DNA from: JADLCB01 sp964398315
GTDB taxonomy: Bacteria; Planctomycetota; Phycisphaerae; Tepidisphaerales; Tepidisphaeraceae
Length of the DNA: 64,000 nt
Direction: 5' to 3'
Assembly: GCA_964398315.1 (NCBI GenBank)
Contig: CAYNMV010000005.1
Location: 1 to 64,000 of the forward strand
The translations under genes were made by a program, and so were the position numbers. This document shows, in pieces, positions 25,252 through 34,463 of the stretch; within the stretch, counting starts at the first letter, position 1; each line of letters starts with the position of its first letter. A model generated the notes under the pieces. The model was given only the letters and a program-made list of their open reading frames with translations. It did not search any database and was not told the DNA's origin.

Positions 25252-25491
25252 CGTGCGTGTTTGATCGGCTAGTGGATGGGGGGAGGGTGAATTGTCAGCA
25301 GCAGGATCGATGCGATTCCTCCACGTGGCGCCCGCTTATTCGCCCATACACGCCGCACATCCGGCACACCCGGCACAGGCTTCCCCCTGGCGAGAGCGAC
25401 GCCCGGTGTCCGGGGGCGGTTGAGACACCCCTTCCCTCGGCGGGATTGATCCGCCACAATCATCCGCACTTTCACACGGGGCAGCAGTCAT

Positions 25492-28254
25492 ATGATCAGA
25501 TGGATAATCGCGGCATGGGTGATGGCCCTGGGTTGCGCGGGCGTGCTGGCGCAGGAAAGGGCGGCTCGGCAGGCCGCCTCCTCAGCGCCGTCGGGCACAG
25601 CGCTGCCGGCGGGGGCGGTCATGCAACTGGGGGTGGGGTTCCCGGTGGGGGCCGGCCACGCTGGGGAATTGGCCATCTCCGGCGGCCGACTGGCCATCAG
25701 CGATCTCCAGCCCGGCGGGGGGGTGCGCATCTGCCAGCTCGATCCGCCGGCTGTGATTGTGGATCTGCTGCCCCGTCCGCGCGGCAGCGCGGAGGCGATC
25801 ACCGATGCGCCGACGACGCAGCAGCAATCCCGGGTGCTCTACCCCGCGCCGGTGAGCTTCGGCGGCGAATCGTTGATCGCCATCGGCACGCCCGGCGACA
25901 GGCCGGCCGCCATCACGCTCTATGACCTGGCCCAGCGCCGTACGCTGCATGTGCTCGAGCCGGCCGGCGAGCAGACGCCGCTGCATCACCTGGCGCTGTC
26001 GTGCGATGGGCGGTGGCTCATCACCGCCGCCGAGCGCATCGAGCTGTGGGATGCCGCCACGGGCGAGCGCCTGGCGGACCTGGGCCAGTTCGCGCCGACC
26101 CACGGGCGGTTGTCGCGCCCGCAGGGACAGACCGGCCCGGCCGGCCCGCGCCAGCGCACCGGCCTGACGATCAGCGCTGATGGTCGTCGGCTGCTGGCCG
26201 TCCGCCCCGACGGCGCGGTTGCCGTGTGGGACCTGGAAACGCGCAATCCGCTCAATCTGCATGCCATTGAGGATTTCCCCGGGCGTGTCGGCGATGCCCT
26301 GCTGCTGGCCGATGGGCGGCATCTGCTGGTACTGCCGGCGCAGATTGGGCCGGATGACCCGGTCTTACGCCTTTTCGACCTGGATGAGCAGCGCGAGAAA
26401 CAAGTCCCCCAGCCCACCTACGGGCCGAGAGTGGGGCAGGATGGGCGGGAACTGATCCGCTGGCCGCGGGTCTACGCCGTCAGGGCTGCCACGCGCGTGC
26501 CGCGCGTCGCGGTGGTTGAGGGGTTGCAGACAACGGTGTGGGAAGTGACGCCCGATGGGGCGGTGCAGATCAAGCGCACCTTCCCCACGCCCATGCCGAT
26601 GCAGACGTACCTCTCGGATGATGGGGCCGCGCTGTTCCAGGTGGACATGTCGCGGCGGATCAATGCCTGGTCGGTGGAAACCGGCGAGGCGATCGTGCCA
26701 CCTGTGCCGCACCGACAGCCGATCCATCTGGTTGGCGTCTCGCTGGACAGGCGCGAGATCATCACCGGCTCGACCGATGGGCTGGCGCGCTGGGATGCGG
26801 CCAGCGGGCGGCTGCTGGGTCGTCGTGGCGGTATCCAGCCGCAAGGACGTGACAACGCCCTGCTGGACCTGTTCCACGGGGATGAAGCCCAGGCCACTAT
26901 CCGCCAGCAACATGGGAACATGCGCTTCGTCGATCCGGCTCGCCTGCTGGACCCATCCGGCGTAGCGGCACAGCATCAGGCCGATTCCCAGTCGCGCCGT
27001 CCGCGGCCCGCCCCCACGCGCGAGCAACCCTGGACCCTGCCCGATTTCGCCGGGCATGTCAGCATCGCGCCGCCCAACGAGGCGTTCCCGCAGCAGGTGT
27101 GGAGCAACCAGCTCCAGCGCACGCTGGCGATTTCCCCGGATGGCCGGCTGACGGCGCGCACCAGTGCCGGCGGGGTTCATGTCTGGTCGGCCGATCAGCG
27201 CAAAGAGCCGTTGCGCGTGATCCCGCCGCACGAGCAGCGTGCCCCGCAGGCGGTGGCGTTCAGTGCCGATGGGCGCAGGCTGGCGGTGGCGGACCTGGGC
27301 GGCTGGCAGGTGTATGACTGCCAGACCTGGGAGGTGGTGGCATCGGGGGTGCCGGGCGAGGTGGGGGAACTGCTCAGCATCGTCTTTTCGCCTGATGGCC
27401 GGTCCATCGCCTGCGGCAGCAGCGTGGCGGTGGGGCTGTGGGAGATCGACGCCGCCGCCCCGGCTGAGCCGCGCTGGGTGAAGCGCGATGGGCAGGTGCG
27501 GCTGGGGGCGGTCTTCTCGACCAGCGGCGAACTGCTGCTGGTGCCCGGGGCACGCGGCCTGGAGGTGATCGAGGTGGCCTCGGGGCAATTGGTGACACGG
27601 CTGCCGGTGGCTGGCGCCGGGGCGGCTTCGGTCTGCGTTTTGCCCGATGATCGGCGCATCATCACCGGCGGCATGACCGGCACGGCCATCGTGTGGGACC
27701 TGGTTGAGGCGCTGCGGCCGGAGCAGACGCCGGAAGGAGAGTGGGCCGAGGGAGAAGTGCCCGATGAGGTGCTCTGGGAGCGGCTGGGCCAAAGCGATCC
27801 GGCCATCGCCTATCCGGCCGGCGTGATGCTGATGGCGCGGGGACGGCTGGGCGCTGCGCCGGCCACCCATGTGGTGGAGAAGGCGACCGATGCGGATGAG
27901 CCGCAGCACCTCGTGAAGTTGCTGTCCGGCCCCGATCTCGCCGAGCGCGAGCGGGCGCACAAGACGCTGGAGCGACTGGGTCTGGCCGCGCGGGAGGCGG
28001 TCATTGAGGGGCTGGCCGCTGCCCCGGCCGGGTCAGAGTTACAGGCGCGTCTGATCAGCCTGGCGCGCCTGACCGGCGGTGTCGATCTGCCGCCGGTTGC
28101 GGAAGAAGCAGGCCAGGTTCCCGATGGGCCTGGTCCAGCGCTGTTGCGGGCGCGTCGCTTGAACCAGTTGCGTGTCTGGCAGGAGGCGGGGGCCGTTCGT
28201 GCGGGTAAGGGGCCGGTCGATGTCGCCGAGGAGAAAGAGGCGGTCGAGCCTTGA
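25492..28254 (+). CDS. WD40 repeat protein with signal peptide and HEAT-like C-terminus
   Basis: The 920-residue protein begins with a signal peptide (MIRWIIAAWVMALGCAGVLA, cleavage near AQE). Degenerate WD40 blades follow across about 60-750 (for example LALSCDGRWLITAAERIELW, LTISADGRRLLAV, VAFSADGRRLAVADLGGW, IVFSPDGRSIACGSS, VLPDDRRIITGGMTGTAIVW). The end (about 770-880) has the HEAT-like segment seen in planctomycete WD40 proteins (LVKLLSGPDLAERERAHKTL, LGLAAREAVIEGL). It is probably an extracytoplasmic scaffold; the partner is unknown. Its stop lies 8 bp from the end of the convergent transporter gene. Confidence 0.85.
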   Translation: MIRWIIAAWVMALGCAGVLAQERAARQAASSAPSGTALPAGAVMQLGVGFPVGAGHAGELAISGGRLAISDLQPGGGVRICQLDPPAVIVDLLPRPRGSAEAITDAPTTQQQSRVLYPAPVSFGGESLIAIGTPGDRPAAITLYDLAQRRTLHVLEPAGEQTPLHHLALSCDGRWLITAAERIELWDAATGERLADLGQFAPTHGRLSRPQGQTGPAGPRQRTGLTISADGRRLLAVRPDGAVAVWDLETRNPLNLHAIEDFPGRVGDALLLADGRHLLVLPAQIGPDDPVLRLFDLDEQREKQVPQPTYGPRVGQDGRELIRWPRVYAVRAATRVPRVAVVEGLQTTVWEVTPDGAVQIKRTFPTPMPMQTYLSDDGAALFQVDMSRRINAWSVETGEAIVPPVPHRQPIHLVGVSLDRREIITGSTDGLARWDAASGRLLGRRGGIQPQGRDNALLDLFHGDEAQATIRQQHGNMRFVDPARLLDPSGVAAQHQADSQSRRPRPAPTREQPWTLPDFAGHVSIAPPNEAFPQQVWSNQLQRTLAISPDGRLTARTSAGGVHVWSADQRKEPLRVIPPHEQRAPQAVAFSADGRRLAVADLGGWQVYDCQTWEVVASGVPGEVGELLSIVFSPDGRSIACGSSVAVGLWEIDAAAPAEPRWVKRDGQVRLGAVFSTSGELLLVPGARGLEVIEVASGQLVTRLPVAGAGAASVCVLPDDRRIITGGMTGTAIVWDLVEALRPEQTPEGEWAEGEVPDEVLWERLGQSDPAIAYPAGVMLMARGRLGAAPATHVVEKATDADEPQHLVKLLSGPDLAERERAHKTLERLGLAAREAVIEGLAAAPAGSELQARLISLARLTGGVDLPPVAEEAGQVPDGPGPALLRARRLNQLRVWQEAGAVRAGKGPVDVAEEKEAVEP

Positions 28255-28262
28255 TGGCGGCA

Positions 28263-29126
28263 TCAGGTTCGCACGCGCAGGCGTGAAGCGATATAGGCCA
28301 GGAGGAACTCGACGAACAGGATGAGGGCCATGGCCGGGCCAATCGGGATGAAGCGGGCGGATTCGTGGATCAGCAGGCCGCCGAGGGTGCCAACCAGGCC
28401 GGTGGCCACGGCCAGCGTGAGCACCATGCCCATGCGACGGCTCAGCAGCAGCCCGATGACGCCCGGCAGCACAATCAGCGCGGTGACCAGCAGCGCCCCC
28501 GCCAGGCGGATACCGACGATCAGCGTCAGGGCGATCAGCAGCAGCAGCAGGTAATGGATCAGCCCCGCGCGCACACCTGCAACGCGGGCGCCGGTGGGAT
28601 CGAAGCTGTAGCTCAGGATTTCCTTCCACAGCACGATCACGATAGCGATCACACCCAGGCAGACCGCAATCGCCATCAGCGCGTATCGCGCGGAGACATC
28701 CATCACGTTGCCGAGGAAGACACTGTCAAACCCCCATGGCTGGGCGCCGCGCAGGTGAACGTAAATGTGCTGGGCGAGAAATCCCCATGCCAGTGACGCC
28801 ACCAGGAACACGCCCACCACCGCATCGAAGTTCATCCGTTCGCGGTTGGAGAAGTAGCCGATCAGCAGCGCGGTTGCCATGCCCGCCAAGGCCACCGCGG
28901 CCGAGACGATCCAGGGGGTCTGCTCAGCGCCCAGCGCCTGGGGGAACAGCAGCACCAGCATCCACGCCACACCCGCGCCGCCAAAGCCGCTGTGGGCGAT
29001 CCCCTCGCCGATGAAGGCCCAGCGCCGCAGTACGACAAAGACGCTCAGGATCGCGCATGCCACCCCCAGCGCCACGGCCGTTACCGTCGCGGCCAGCAGG
29101 GGAGAGATAAGAGAATCGGTCGGCAT
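28263..29126 (-). CDS. znuB: zinc/manganese ABC transporter permease (ZnuB/MntB family)
   Basis: The 287-residue membrane protein has about eight to nine hydrophobic segments (ATVTAVALGVACAILSVFVV, YALMAIAVCLGVIAIVIVLW, YLLLLLIALTLIVGIRLAGA). Family motifs are AFIGEGIAHSGFGG and AGALLVTALIVLPG. It forms the channel of a class of importers for Zn2+ or Mn2+. The ATPase gene lies 141 bp upstream on the same strand. No periplasmic binding-protein gene is adjacent, so the metal cannot be assigned. Confidence 0.9.
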   Translation of the reverse strand: MPTDSLISPLLAATVTAVALGVACAILSVFVVLRRWAFIGEGIAHSGFGGAGVAWMLVLLFPQALGAEQTPWIVSAAVALAGMATALLIGYFSNRERMNFDAVVGVFLVASLAWGFLAQHIYVHLRGAQPWGFDSVFLGNVMDVSARYALMAIAVCLGVIAIVIVLWKEILSYSFDPTGARVAGVRAGLIHYLLLLLIALTLIVGIRLAGALLVTALIVLPGVIGLLLSRRMGMVLTLAVATGLVGTLGGLLIHESARFIPIGPAMALILFVEFLLAYIASRLRVRT

Positions 29127-29194
29127 ATAAGGCCCGGGGTTCGTAGCGATGGATCAAATCCTAAGCAGCAGGATGCCAGTGGGAAGGCTACAGC

Positions 29195-29271
29195 CTGAAG
29201 AAGAAACACCTGCTTGGAGCGGCTTCCAGGCTGATGTTTCGTGGCACAGGTGTTCAGCCTTCCTGCTTCAG
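29195..29271. repeat. imperfect inverted repeat (ATPase/permease spacer)
   Basis: Words CTGAAG and ACACCTG at 29195-29212 recur inverted at 29247-29271. The right side reiterates CTTC(C)TGCTTCAG. It is another spacer between co-directional genes. Confidence 0.45.
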
Positions 29272-30104
29272 TCTTCCTCCTGTCCGCCTCCGCGTTTTTC
29301 CGAGACGTTGAGGGGGACGAAGTGGGCAGCGCGCAGGCGACTGGGTTCGCGGGGGCGGCCCAGGCCCAGGGCTTCAAGGTCGCAGGCGAACATGTTGTAG
29401 ACCAGTTCGGCCGGGATGTGCTCGGGCACATCATGGTAGTGCAGCGTGCCGTTCAGGCAGGCGATGCGATCGGCGATCGCGCTGACGGCCCGCAGGTCGT
29501 GGCTGATGAGGATGATCGTCAGGCCCAGTTCCGCCTTGAGCTGCTGGATCATCTCGATCACGCGCTGCTGGGCGCTGCGATCGATGGCGGTGGTGGGTTC
29601 ATCCAGGATCAGCAGCTTGGGCCGGCCTGCCAGCGCCTTGGCGATGAAGACGCGCTGTAGCTGCCCGCCGGACAGCGTCCCGACCGATTGGCCGACCAGA
29701 TCGCCCAGCCCCACGCGCTCGATCAGGGTTTCGACAAATGCCAGGTCTTCCCGGCGATAGGCGCGAAACAGGCCCGTCTTGCCCGCCAGCCCCAAACGCA
29801 CCACCTGCCGGACCGTCAGCGGGAACTGATCCACCGCCGGCAGGTGCTGGGGCAGATACCCGAGGATGTCCCCCCGCGCCACGGCAGCCCGCGGCGGCAG
29901 GCCATCCACGCGGATGCGCCCGCGCGTCGGCTGGAGCAGGCCCAGCAGCAGGCGCATGAGCGTTGTCTTGCCGCCGCCGTTGGGGCCGATCACCCCCAGG
30001 GTGGTGCCCGCCTCAACCTGCAGATTGATGTCGCGCAGGACTGGCTGCTCGTGGTAGGCGAATTCCAGACCCTCAATCTGTACGAGGCAGGACATTCCGA
30101 TCAT
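29268..30104 (-). CDS. znuC: zinc/manganese ABC transporter ATP-binding protein
   Basis: The 278-residue ABC ATPase shows Walker A GPNGGGKTTLM, signature LSGGQLQRVFIAKAL, Walker B LLILDEPTTAID and an H-loop (ILISHDLRAV). The family resembles ZnuC/MntA-type ATPases that pair with the downstream permease. ATG at 30104 or 30095 are both possible starts; the frame continues to 30350, but that part is unlike the family. The C-terminal 30 residues are Arg/Pro-rich. Confidence 0.92.
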   Translation of the reverse strand: MIGMSCLVQIEGLEFAYHEQPVLRDINLQVEAGTTLGVIGPNGGGKTTLMRLLLGLLQPTRGRIRVDGLPPRAAVARGDILGYLPQHLPAVDQFPLTVRQVVRLGLAGKTGLFRAYRREDLAFVETLIERVGLGDLVGQSVGTLSGGQLQRVFIAKALAGRPKLLILDEPTTAIDRSAQQRVIEMIQQLKAELGLTIILISHDLRAVSAIADRIACLNGTLHYHDVPEHIPAELVYNMFACDLEALGLGRPREPSRLRAAHFVPLNVSEKRGGGQEED

Positions 30105-30272
30105 TCTATCCAATGTGCAAGTGACTTGCATCTGGGGCGCCGGTGATTGGCCAGCGGCGGGTTGGCCCGGCCCCCGGGCCAGCGGCCGGCAGACCTGTGG
30201 CCATGCCCCGCCAGCGGATTCGCCGGGATGATCTTTTTTGGACCGGGCGCGAGCCTTTGAAGCCGGCATCCG

Positions 30273-30278
30273 TATAAT
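30273..30278 (+). promoter_or_regulatory. -10 element of nadA promoter
   Basis: A perfect TATAAT lies 37 bases before the nadA start. The -35 region is weak. The leader carries a strong ribosome site (GGAGCAGGAG). Confidence 0.55.
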
Positions 30279-30315
30279 TCTGGACCCTTTACTCGAAAAG
30301 GAGCAGGAGACATCG

Positions 30316-31548
30316 ATGGCACTTGTCTGGCAGCAACCCCTTCCGCCCATTTATCAGAAGCTTTCGGAGCCGGAGCTGAAGCTCCGCATCCAGGATGCCC
30401 GTGAGGCACTGGGGGAGCGCCTGGTTATCCTGGGGCACCACTACCAGCAGGATGATGTGGTGGCGTTTGCCGATTTCACGGGCGACAGCTTTGAGCTGTC
30501 ACGGCGGGCGGCAGACCAGAAAAAGGCTGAGTTCGTTGTCTTCTGCGGCGTCCACTTCATGGCCGAGTCGGCGGATATCCTGACCGACCCATCCGTGAAT
30601 GTCATCCTGCCGGACCTGGGTGCCGGCTGCTCGATGGCAGACATGGCCAACCTTGACCAGACCTTCGAGTGCTGGGAGCAGTTGCAGGAAGTCTGCCCCG
30701 ATCAGCTCATCATCCCCATCACCTACATGAACAGCTCGGCCGCCATCAAGGCGTTTGTCGGCGAGCATGGCGGGGCGGTCTGCACCAGCAGCAATGCCCG
30801 CAACGTGCTGGAATGGGCGGTTGCCGGCGGCGCCAACCGCGCTGAGCCGGCCGAGGGCAATGGATCGCCAGCGGCCCCGCCCCGCACCAAGATCCTCTTC
30901 TTCCCCGACCAGCACCTGGGGCGCAACACCGCAGCGGCGATGGGATATCCACTGGATCGGATGATCGTCTGGGATCCGAGCAAGGACCTGGGTGGCAACA
31001 GCGAGGCGGCAGTGCGGGAGGCGGATTTCGTGCTCTGGAAGGGCCACTGCTCGGTGCACCAGCTTTTCCGCCCCGAGCATGTTGACCAGGCGCGGGCCAA
31101 GTATCCCGACATCAAGATCCTGGTGCATCCTGAATGCGCCCATGAAGTGGTGCAGAAGGCGGATCTGATCGGCTCGACGGCCTACATCGTCAAGACGATC
31201 GAGGCCGCCCCGCCCGGCAGCACCTGGGCGATCGGCACCGAGGTCCACCTGATCAACCGCCTGAAAAACCAGCATCCCGACAAGCGGATCATGGTGCTCT
31301 CGGACTGCCAGTGCCTGTGTACGACCATGTACCGCATCGACCTGCCACACCTGTGCTGGGCTCTGGAAAACCTGGTGCAGGGGAAGGTGGTCAACGCGAT
31401 CAAGGTCGATGAGCACACGCGCCGATGGGCCACGGTGGCGCTGGAGCGCATGCTGGCGATCAAGGGCACGGGCAGCCCGGCCACATCCGCGCCCGCCCAG
31501 ACATCGGCCGGCCGCCTGATCGCCGAGCCGACGGGCATCGTCGATTGA
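30316..31548 (+). CDS. nadA: quinolinate synthase
   Basis: The 410-residue [4Fe-4S] enzyme condenses iminoaspartate with dihydroxyacetone phosphate to quinolinate. Family signatures are ILGHHYQQDDVVAFADFTGD, VFCGVHFMAESADIL, LPDLGAGCSMADM (C105), TYMNSSAAIKAFVG, FFPDQHLGRNTA, HPECAHEVV (C274) and DCQCLCTTMYRIDL (C331/C333/C335). The clustered third Cys motif offers several candidate ligands. A short Ala/Pro-rich insert sits before KILFFPDQ. The ATG at 30316 follows a good ribosome site. NadA precedes NadC in the pathway; nadB is not in the window. Confidence 0.96.
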   Translation: MALVWQQPLPPIYQKLSEPELKLRIQDAREALGERLVILGHHYQQDDVVAFADFTGDSFELSRRAADQKKAEFVVFCGVHFMAESADILTDPSVNVILPDLGAGCSMADMANLDQTFECWEQLQEVCPDQLIIPITYMNSSAAIKAFVGEHGGAVCTSSNARNVLEWAVAGGANRAEPAEGNGSPAAPPRTKILFFPDQHLGRNTAAAMGYPLDRMIVWDPSKDLGGNSEAAVREADFVLWKGHCSVHQLFRPEHVDQARAKYPDIKILVHPECAHEVVQKADLIGSTAYIVKTIEAAPPGSTWAIGTEVHLINRLKNQHPDKRIMVLSDCQCLCTTMYRIDLPHLCWALENLVQGKVVNAIKVDEHTRRWATVALERMLAIKGTGSPATSAPAQTSAGRLIAEPTGIVD

Positions 31549-31636
31549 GCGCGGCGCGGTCTTCCGATCCATTCCATTCAATCCTGCACCCGCACGCCCA
31601 CGGCGGCGATTTGGGCCGGGGATGGATCACACTAAA

Positions 31637-31665
31637 TTGACACCGAGCTCATGCGGATCTAATAC
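31637..31665 (+). promoter_or_regulatory. sigma-70-type promoter of the porin gene
   Basis: A perfect -35 TTGACA (31637-31642), a 17-bp spacer and the -10 TAATAC (31660-31665) form the best housekeeping-type promoter in the window. The next gene start is the porin at 32037. Confidence 0.7.
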
Positions 31666-31980
31666 TGGGGTCTGATAATTCCGGCCCTGCTGCGTTGGCA
31701 ACGAGGTTTGAGTACCCAAACATCGCTCTATACAGGATTTATCGAAGAAACCGCCGGTGCGGTTCCGATAGTCTCATTCGCAGCAAGCTGTTGGCAGTCC
31801 ATCGGCGGCACTGCCGTTGGCGCCGTGAGGCGACCGATCACCGCCTCGGCCATGGGAGCCCGTCCCAACGGTTGGGAACGGGTGCTCACCGGGTTGTCCG
31901 CCGCGGGACTGCGGCGAATGGAAAGTAAGCGTTTGCCGGTTGCGACGGTTTGTAGCCGCGGCCGGCTGGATTTGAGTCGT

Positions 31981-32026
31981 GTGGCCCCTGTGCCACCCAG
32001 AGCGTGGCCACTGAGCCACCCAGAGA
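31981..32026 (+). repeat. two tandem 23-bp units, each a small hairpin, before the porin ribosome site
   Basis: Units 31981-32003 and 32004-32026 are about 80% identical. Each contains GTGGC-N6-GCCAC, and each ends CCACCCAGAG. The ribosome site AAGGAGAAGG follows directly. Confidence 0.65.
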
Positions 32027-32036
32027 AGGAGAAGGT

Positions 32037-33335
32037 ATGACCTCCCAGCAGCGCCGGACCATGCCGGCCATTTTCGCCGCGGCTCTCGGCGCCAGCAGCG
32101 CGCTTGCGCTGGCGTCTGAGCCCACCGTGCAGGAGATGCAGAAGCAGATCGAAGCCCTGCAGGCACAGCTCACTGAGCTGAAAGCGACCCAGCAGCAGCA
32201 GCTGAACAGCCGCGATGTGGATCTCACCGTCGAGCAGGTGCTGGCCGATGCCCACAAGCGCAGCCAGCTGCTCCAGGTTGAGGGCTTCACCGCCGGCTAC
32301 TCCAAGGGCAAGTTCCTGATTCAGAGTGCCGATGGCAACTTCTCGCTGAACCCCAACTTCATGTTCCAGCTGCGCCACGTCGTCAACTATGCCGACGATG
32401 TCGAGCCCGATGGCGATGGGGATTGGGATCACGGTTTCGAGATCCGCCGCATGAAGTTCGGCGTCGGCGGTAACGTCTTCAGCAAGAACGTGGAATACGT
32501 CTTCGTCTGGGGCAGCAACCGCAACGGCGGCTCGCTGAACCTGGAAGACGCGGTCGTCAGCTACAAGTTCGATGACAGCGGCTGGAGCGTGTTCGGCGGT
32601 CAGTTCAAGGATCCGGTGCATCACGAGCAACTGGTCAGCACCAAGCGCATGCTGGCGGTTGACCGTTCGCTGGTCAACCAGCTCCTCGGCGGGGCCAACA
32701 CCGACCGCGTGCAGGGTGTCGGGCTGATCTACCAGAACGATGCCATCAAGGCGACGGCCGTCTACCATGACGGGGCCAACAGCGACAACACCGATGTGTT
32801 CGGTGGCCCGGACTTCGGCGTCAGCGGCCGCATCGAGTGGCTGGTCATGGGCAACCGCAAGAACTACGACGATTTCAGCGCCCTGGGTACCGAGGAAGAC
32901 CTGCTGGTCATCGGCGCCGGTGCTGACTGGACGCAGAACGGCAGCGGCGATGTGATCTATCACACCGTCGATGTGCAGTACGAGAACCCCGGCGGCCTGG
33001 CCCTGTACGGCGCGTACGTCGCGGTTCACAGCGAAGACGGTGACAACGATGCGTATGACTGGGGTGCGGTGGGCCAGATCGGCTACCTGATCCCTGACAG
33101 CCGCTGGGAAGTCTTCGCCCGCTACAGCTACGTCGATTTCGACGATGCCGATGAAGAGCTGCACGAGATCACCGCGGGTGTGAACTACTACCTCCGCAAC
33201 CACAACGCGAAGTTCTCGGTTGACATCAACTGGCTGCCCAACGGCGCTGGCCCTGGCGATGAGGGCATCGGTTACGTCAACAGCGGCGATGAGGACCAGT
33301 TTGTCCTCCGCAGCCAGTTCCAGTTGCTCCTGTAA
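32037..33335 (+). CDS. outer-membrane porin, OprP/OprO-like
   Basis: The 432-residue protein has a signal peptide (MPAIFAAALGASSALALA region) and an N-terminal coiled coil (EMQKQIEALQAQLTELKATQ) that may anchor or trimerise it. A beta-barrel rich in alternating aromatic/acidic residues follows (FEIRRMKFGVGGNVFSKNVE, YVFVWGSN, WEVFARYSYVDFDD), ending in a C-terminal strand (FVLRSQFQLLL). It resembles phosphate-selective OprP/OprO porins; phosphate specificity is not shown. The start at 32037 follows AAGGAGAAGG. It has its own promoter and terminator. Confidence 0.88.
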   Translation: MTSQQRRTMPAIFAAALGASSALALASEPTVQEMQKQIEALQAQLTELKATQQQQLNSRDVDLTVEQVLADAHKRSQLLQVEGFTAGYSKGKFLIQSADGNFSLNPNFMFQLRHVVNYADDVEPDGDGDWDHGFEIRRMKFGVGGNVFSKNVEYVFVWGSNRNGGSLNLEDAVVSYKFDDSGWSVFGGQFKDPVHHEQLVSTKRMLAVDRSLVNQLLGGANTDRVQGVGLIYQNDAIKATAVYHDGANSDNTDVFGGPDFGVSGRIEWLVMGNRKNYDDFSALGTEEDLLVIGAGADWTQNGSGDVIYHTVDVQYENPGGLALYGAYVAVHSEDGDNDAYDWGAVGQIGYLIPDSRWEVFARYSYVDFDDADEELHEITAGVNYYLRNHNAKFSVDINWLPNGAGPGDEGIGYVNSGDEDQFVLRSQFQLLL

Positions 33336-33367
33336 CGGATTGGCGCAATCGCGTAACCCGCTTTACT

Positions 33368-33403
33368 GTCCCCCGGCCCCCGCGGCCGGGGGACTGTTTT
33401 TTT
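33368..33403 (+). terminator. rho-independent terminator of the porin gene
   Basis: An 11-bp stem (33368-33378 with 33384-33394) with a 5-base loop is followed by a seven-T run at 33397-33403. Confidence 0.9.
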
Positions 33404-33495
33404 GGGATCCAGCGTCCCCCGTGCGCCATGCCCCCCGGGCATGGCCATTTTCATCTGTGCGCCACCTGGCGCGATGCACGGCCTGTCGCAGCGCG

Positions 33496-33542
33496 AAAAA
33501 AAACACCGGCCGAAGACGATGCTGGATCGTTTCCGGCCGGTG
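33496..33542 (-). terminator. rho-independent terminator of cspA
   Basis: On the minus strand a 9-bp stem (CACCGGCCG, 33534-33542 with 33504-33512) has an inner stem (ACGAT/ATCGT). It is followed by eight T (complement of 33496-33503). Confidence 0.9.
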
Positions 33543-33570
33543 AGGGCGTTGTCGTCTGCCGAGACTGGCC

Positions 33571-33795
33571 TCAGCCGTTGACCTCGGCGGTGGTGCCAAC
33601 CCGACGGACGCGCGTCGCCTTCAGCCCCTTGGGGCTTTCCTCCGCATCGTAATCAACCGTTTCCCCATCCATCAGAGTCTTGAACCCCTGGCCCTCGATG
33701 ACGGTGTGATGAACGAAGACGTCCTTCCCCTGTTCCGAACAAATGAAGCCGAAACCCTTCTGGTCATTGAACCACTTGACCTTACCCGTGGCCAT
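33571..33795 (-). CDS. cspA: cold-shock domain protein
   Basis: The 74-residue protein is a single cold-shock domain: KVKWFNDQKGFGFIC (RNP1) and KDVFVHHTVIEG (RNP2). It binds single-stranded RNA and DNA as an RNA chaperone. The ATG at 33795 follows GGAAAGGAG; the longer frame to 33813 is not needed. It is transcribed away from the candidate origin region, with a clear terminator. Confidence 0.96.
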   Translation of the reverse strand: MATGKVKWFNDQKGFGFICSEQGKDVFVHHTVIEGQGFKTLMDGETVDYDAEESPKGLKATRVRRVGTTAEVNG

Positions 33796-34463
33796 GCAGC
33801 CACTCCTTTCCAAGTCCCGCCCGGAGCGAAGTGAAAAAACGACCTCGGGCCGGAGGCACGAACTGATGTTCCTCCTCGGAGGCCACCCCGAGTGATGGCC
33901 CGTCCACCGGTGCCCATCGGTGGCCGGACAAATTGGCAGCTTGTCACATTACCACAATGGTGAGTCGGTCCCCAAAGGAATCCGGGTTTATCGACGATAC
34001 GGGACATCGCTGGTGCGGATTGACCAGTTATCCACAAACAGCCCACCCCGCATCGCCGCCTGCCTCTCCCGGATTGGTCCACCATCCATCCCCAATTGCC
34101 ATTCAGCCCGATCGCCTGACCGGGCTGACCGGTGCAAACAGTTGATAATTCGGTAAGTGATTTTATTAAAGTTATTTACGGTTGTTTTTACGGCGGTGAC
34201 TGGCTTTGCGGCAATTTCTGCCGGTTCGCCGCTTTCCCAGCTGTCGTGCGTCACAACCTGAGCAATGACGGCGGATTACGCCCATCGCCCGGAGTTATCC
34301 ACAGGCCATTCACATTTTTCCCGGCGCTTGATTTTCCCCCTGTTCTGCTGAGACTACTTCGCTATGGGCCCGGCAGATCGTGCGGCCGGGCGCATTGAGC
34401 GGGGCTTCCCGGGGTCGGGGCCTCCTGGCATCGGATCAGCCCGCAACCCCGCAGCGTCCTGAC
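33796..34463. other. oriC: 668-bp divergent intergenic region with two perfect DnaA boxes, candidate oriC
   Basis: Two exact TTATCCACA boxes lie at 34028-34036 and 34295-34303, both on the plus strand. They flank an AT-rich stretch (34141-34190, with TTTTATTAAAGTTATTTACG) that is striking in this GC-rich DNA and could be an unwinding element. Degenerate boxes include TTATCGACG (33989), TTATTTACG (34172) and CATTCACA (34309). No gene is seen. dnaA is not in the window, so origin function is a hypothesis. The region also carries the promoters of cspA and lptB. Confidence 0.5.

Larger units (their letters stand above)
31549..32036 (+). other. spacer holding a strong promoter and a long structured leader
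   Basis: No protein gene is accepted here. It contains the promoter at 31637-31665 and then a leader of about 365 nt. Stems include one at 31859-31884 (CCCGT..CCAAC pairing) and the tandem hairpins at 31981-32026. A frame at 31708-32040 starts only with TTG and overlaps the porin start. Confidence 0.4.

Noticed and set aside
25492..28254. Serine/threonine kinase or caspase-like fusion often joined to WD40 domains
   Set aside because: No kinase or peptidase motif is visible; the protein is signal peptide plus repeats only.
31680..32036. Cobalamin or other known riboswitch in the porin leader
   Set aside because: GCCACTG occurs once, but the rest of the B12-box consensus and core are absent.
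31708..32040. 110-codon frame in the porin leader
   Set aside because: Starts only at TTG without a ribosome site, overlaps the porin start, and sits on evident RNA stems.
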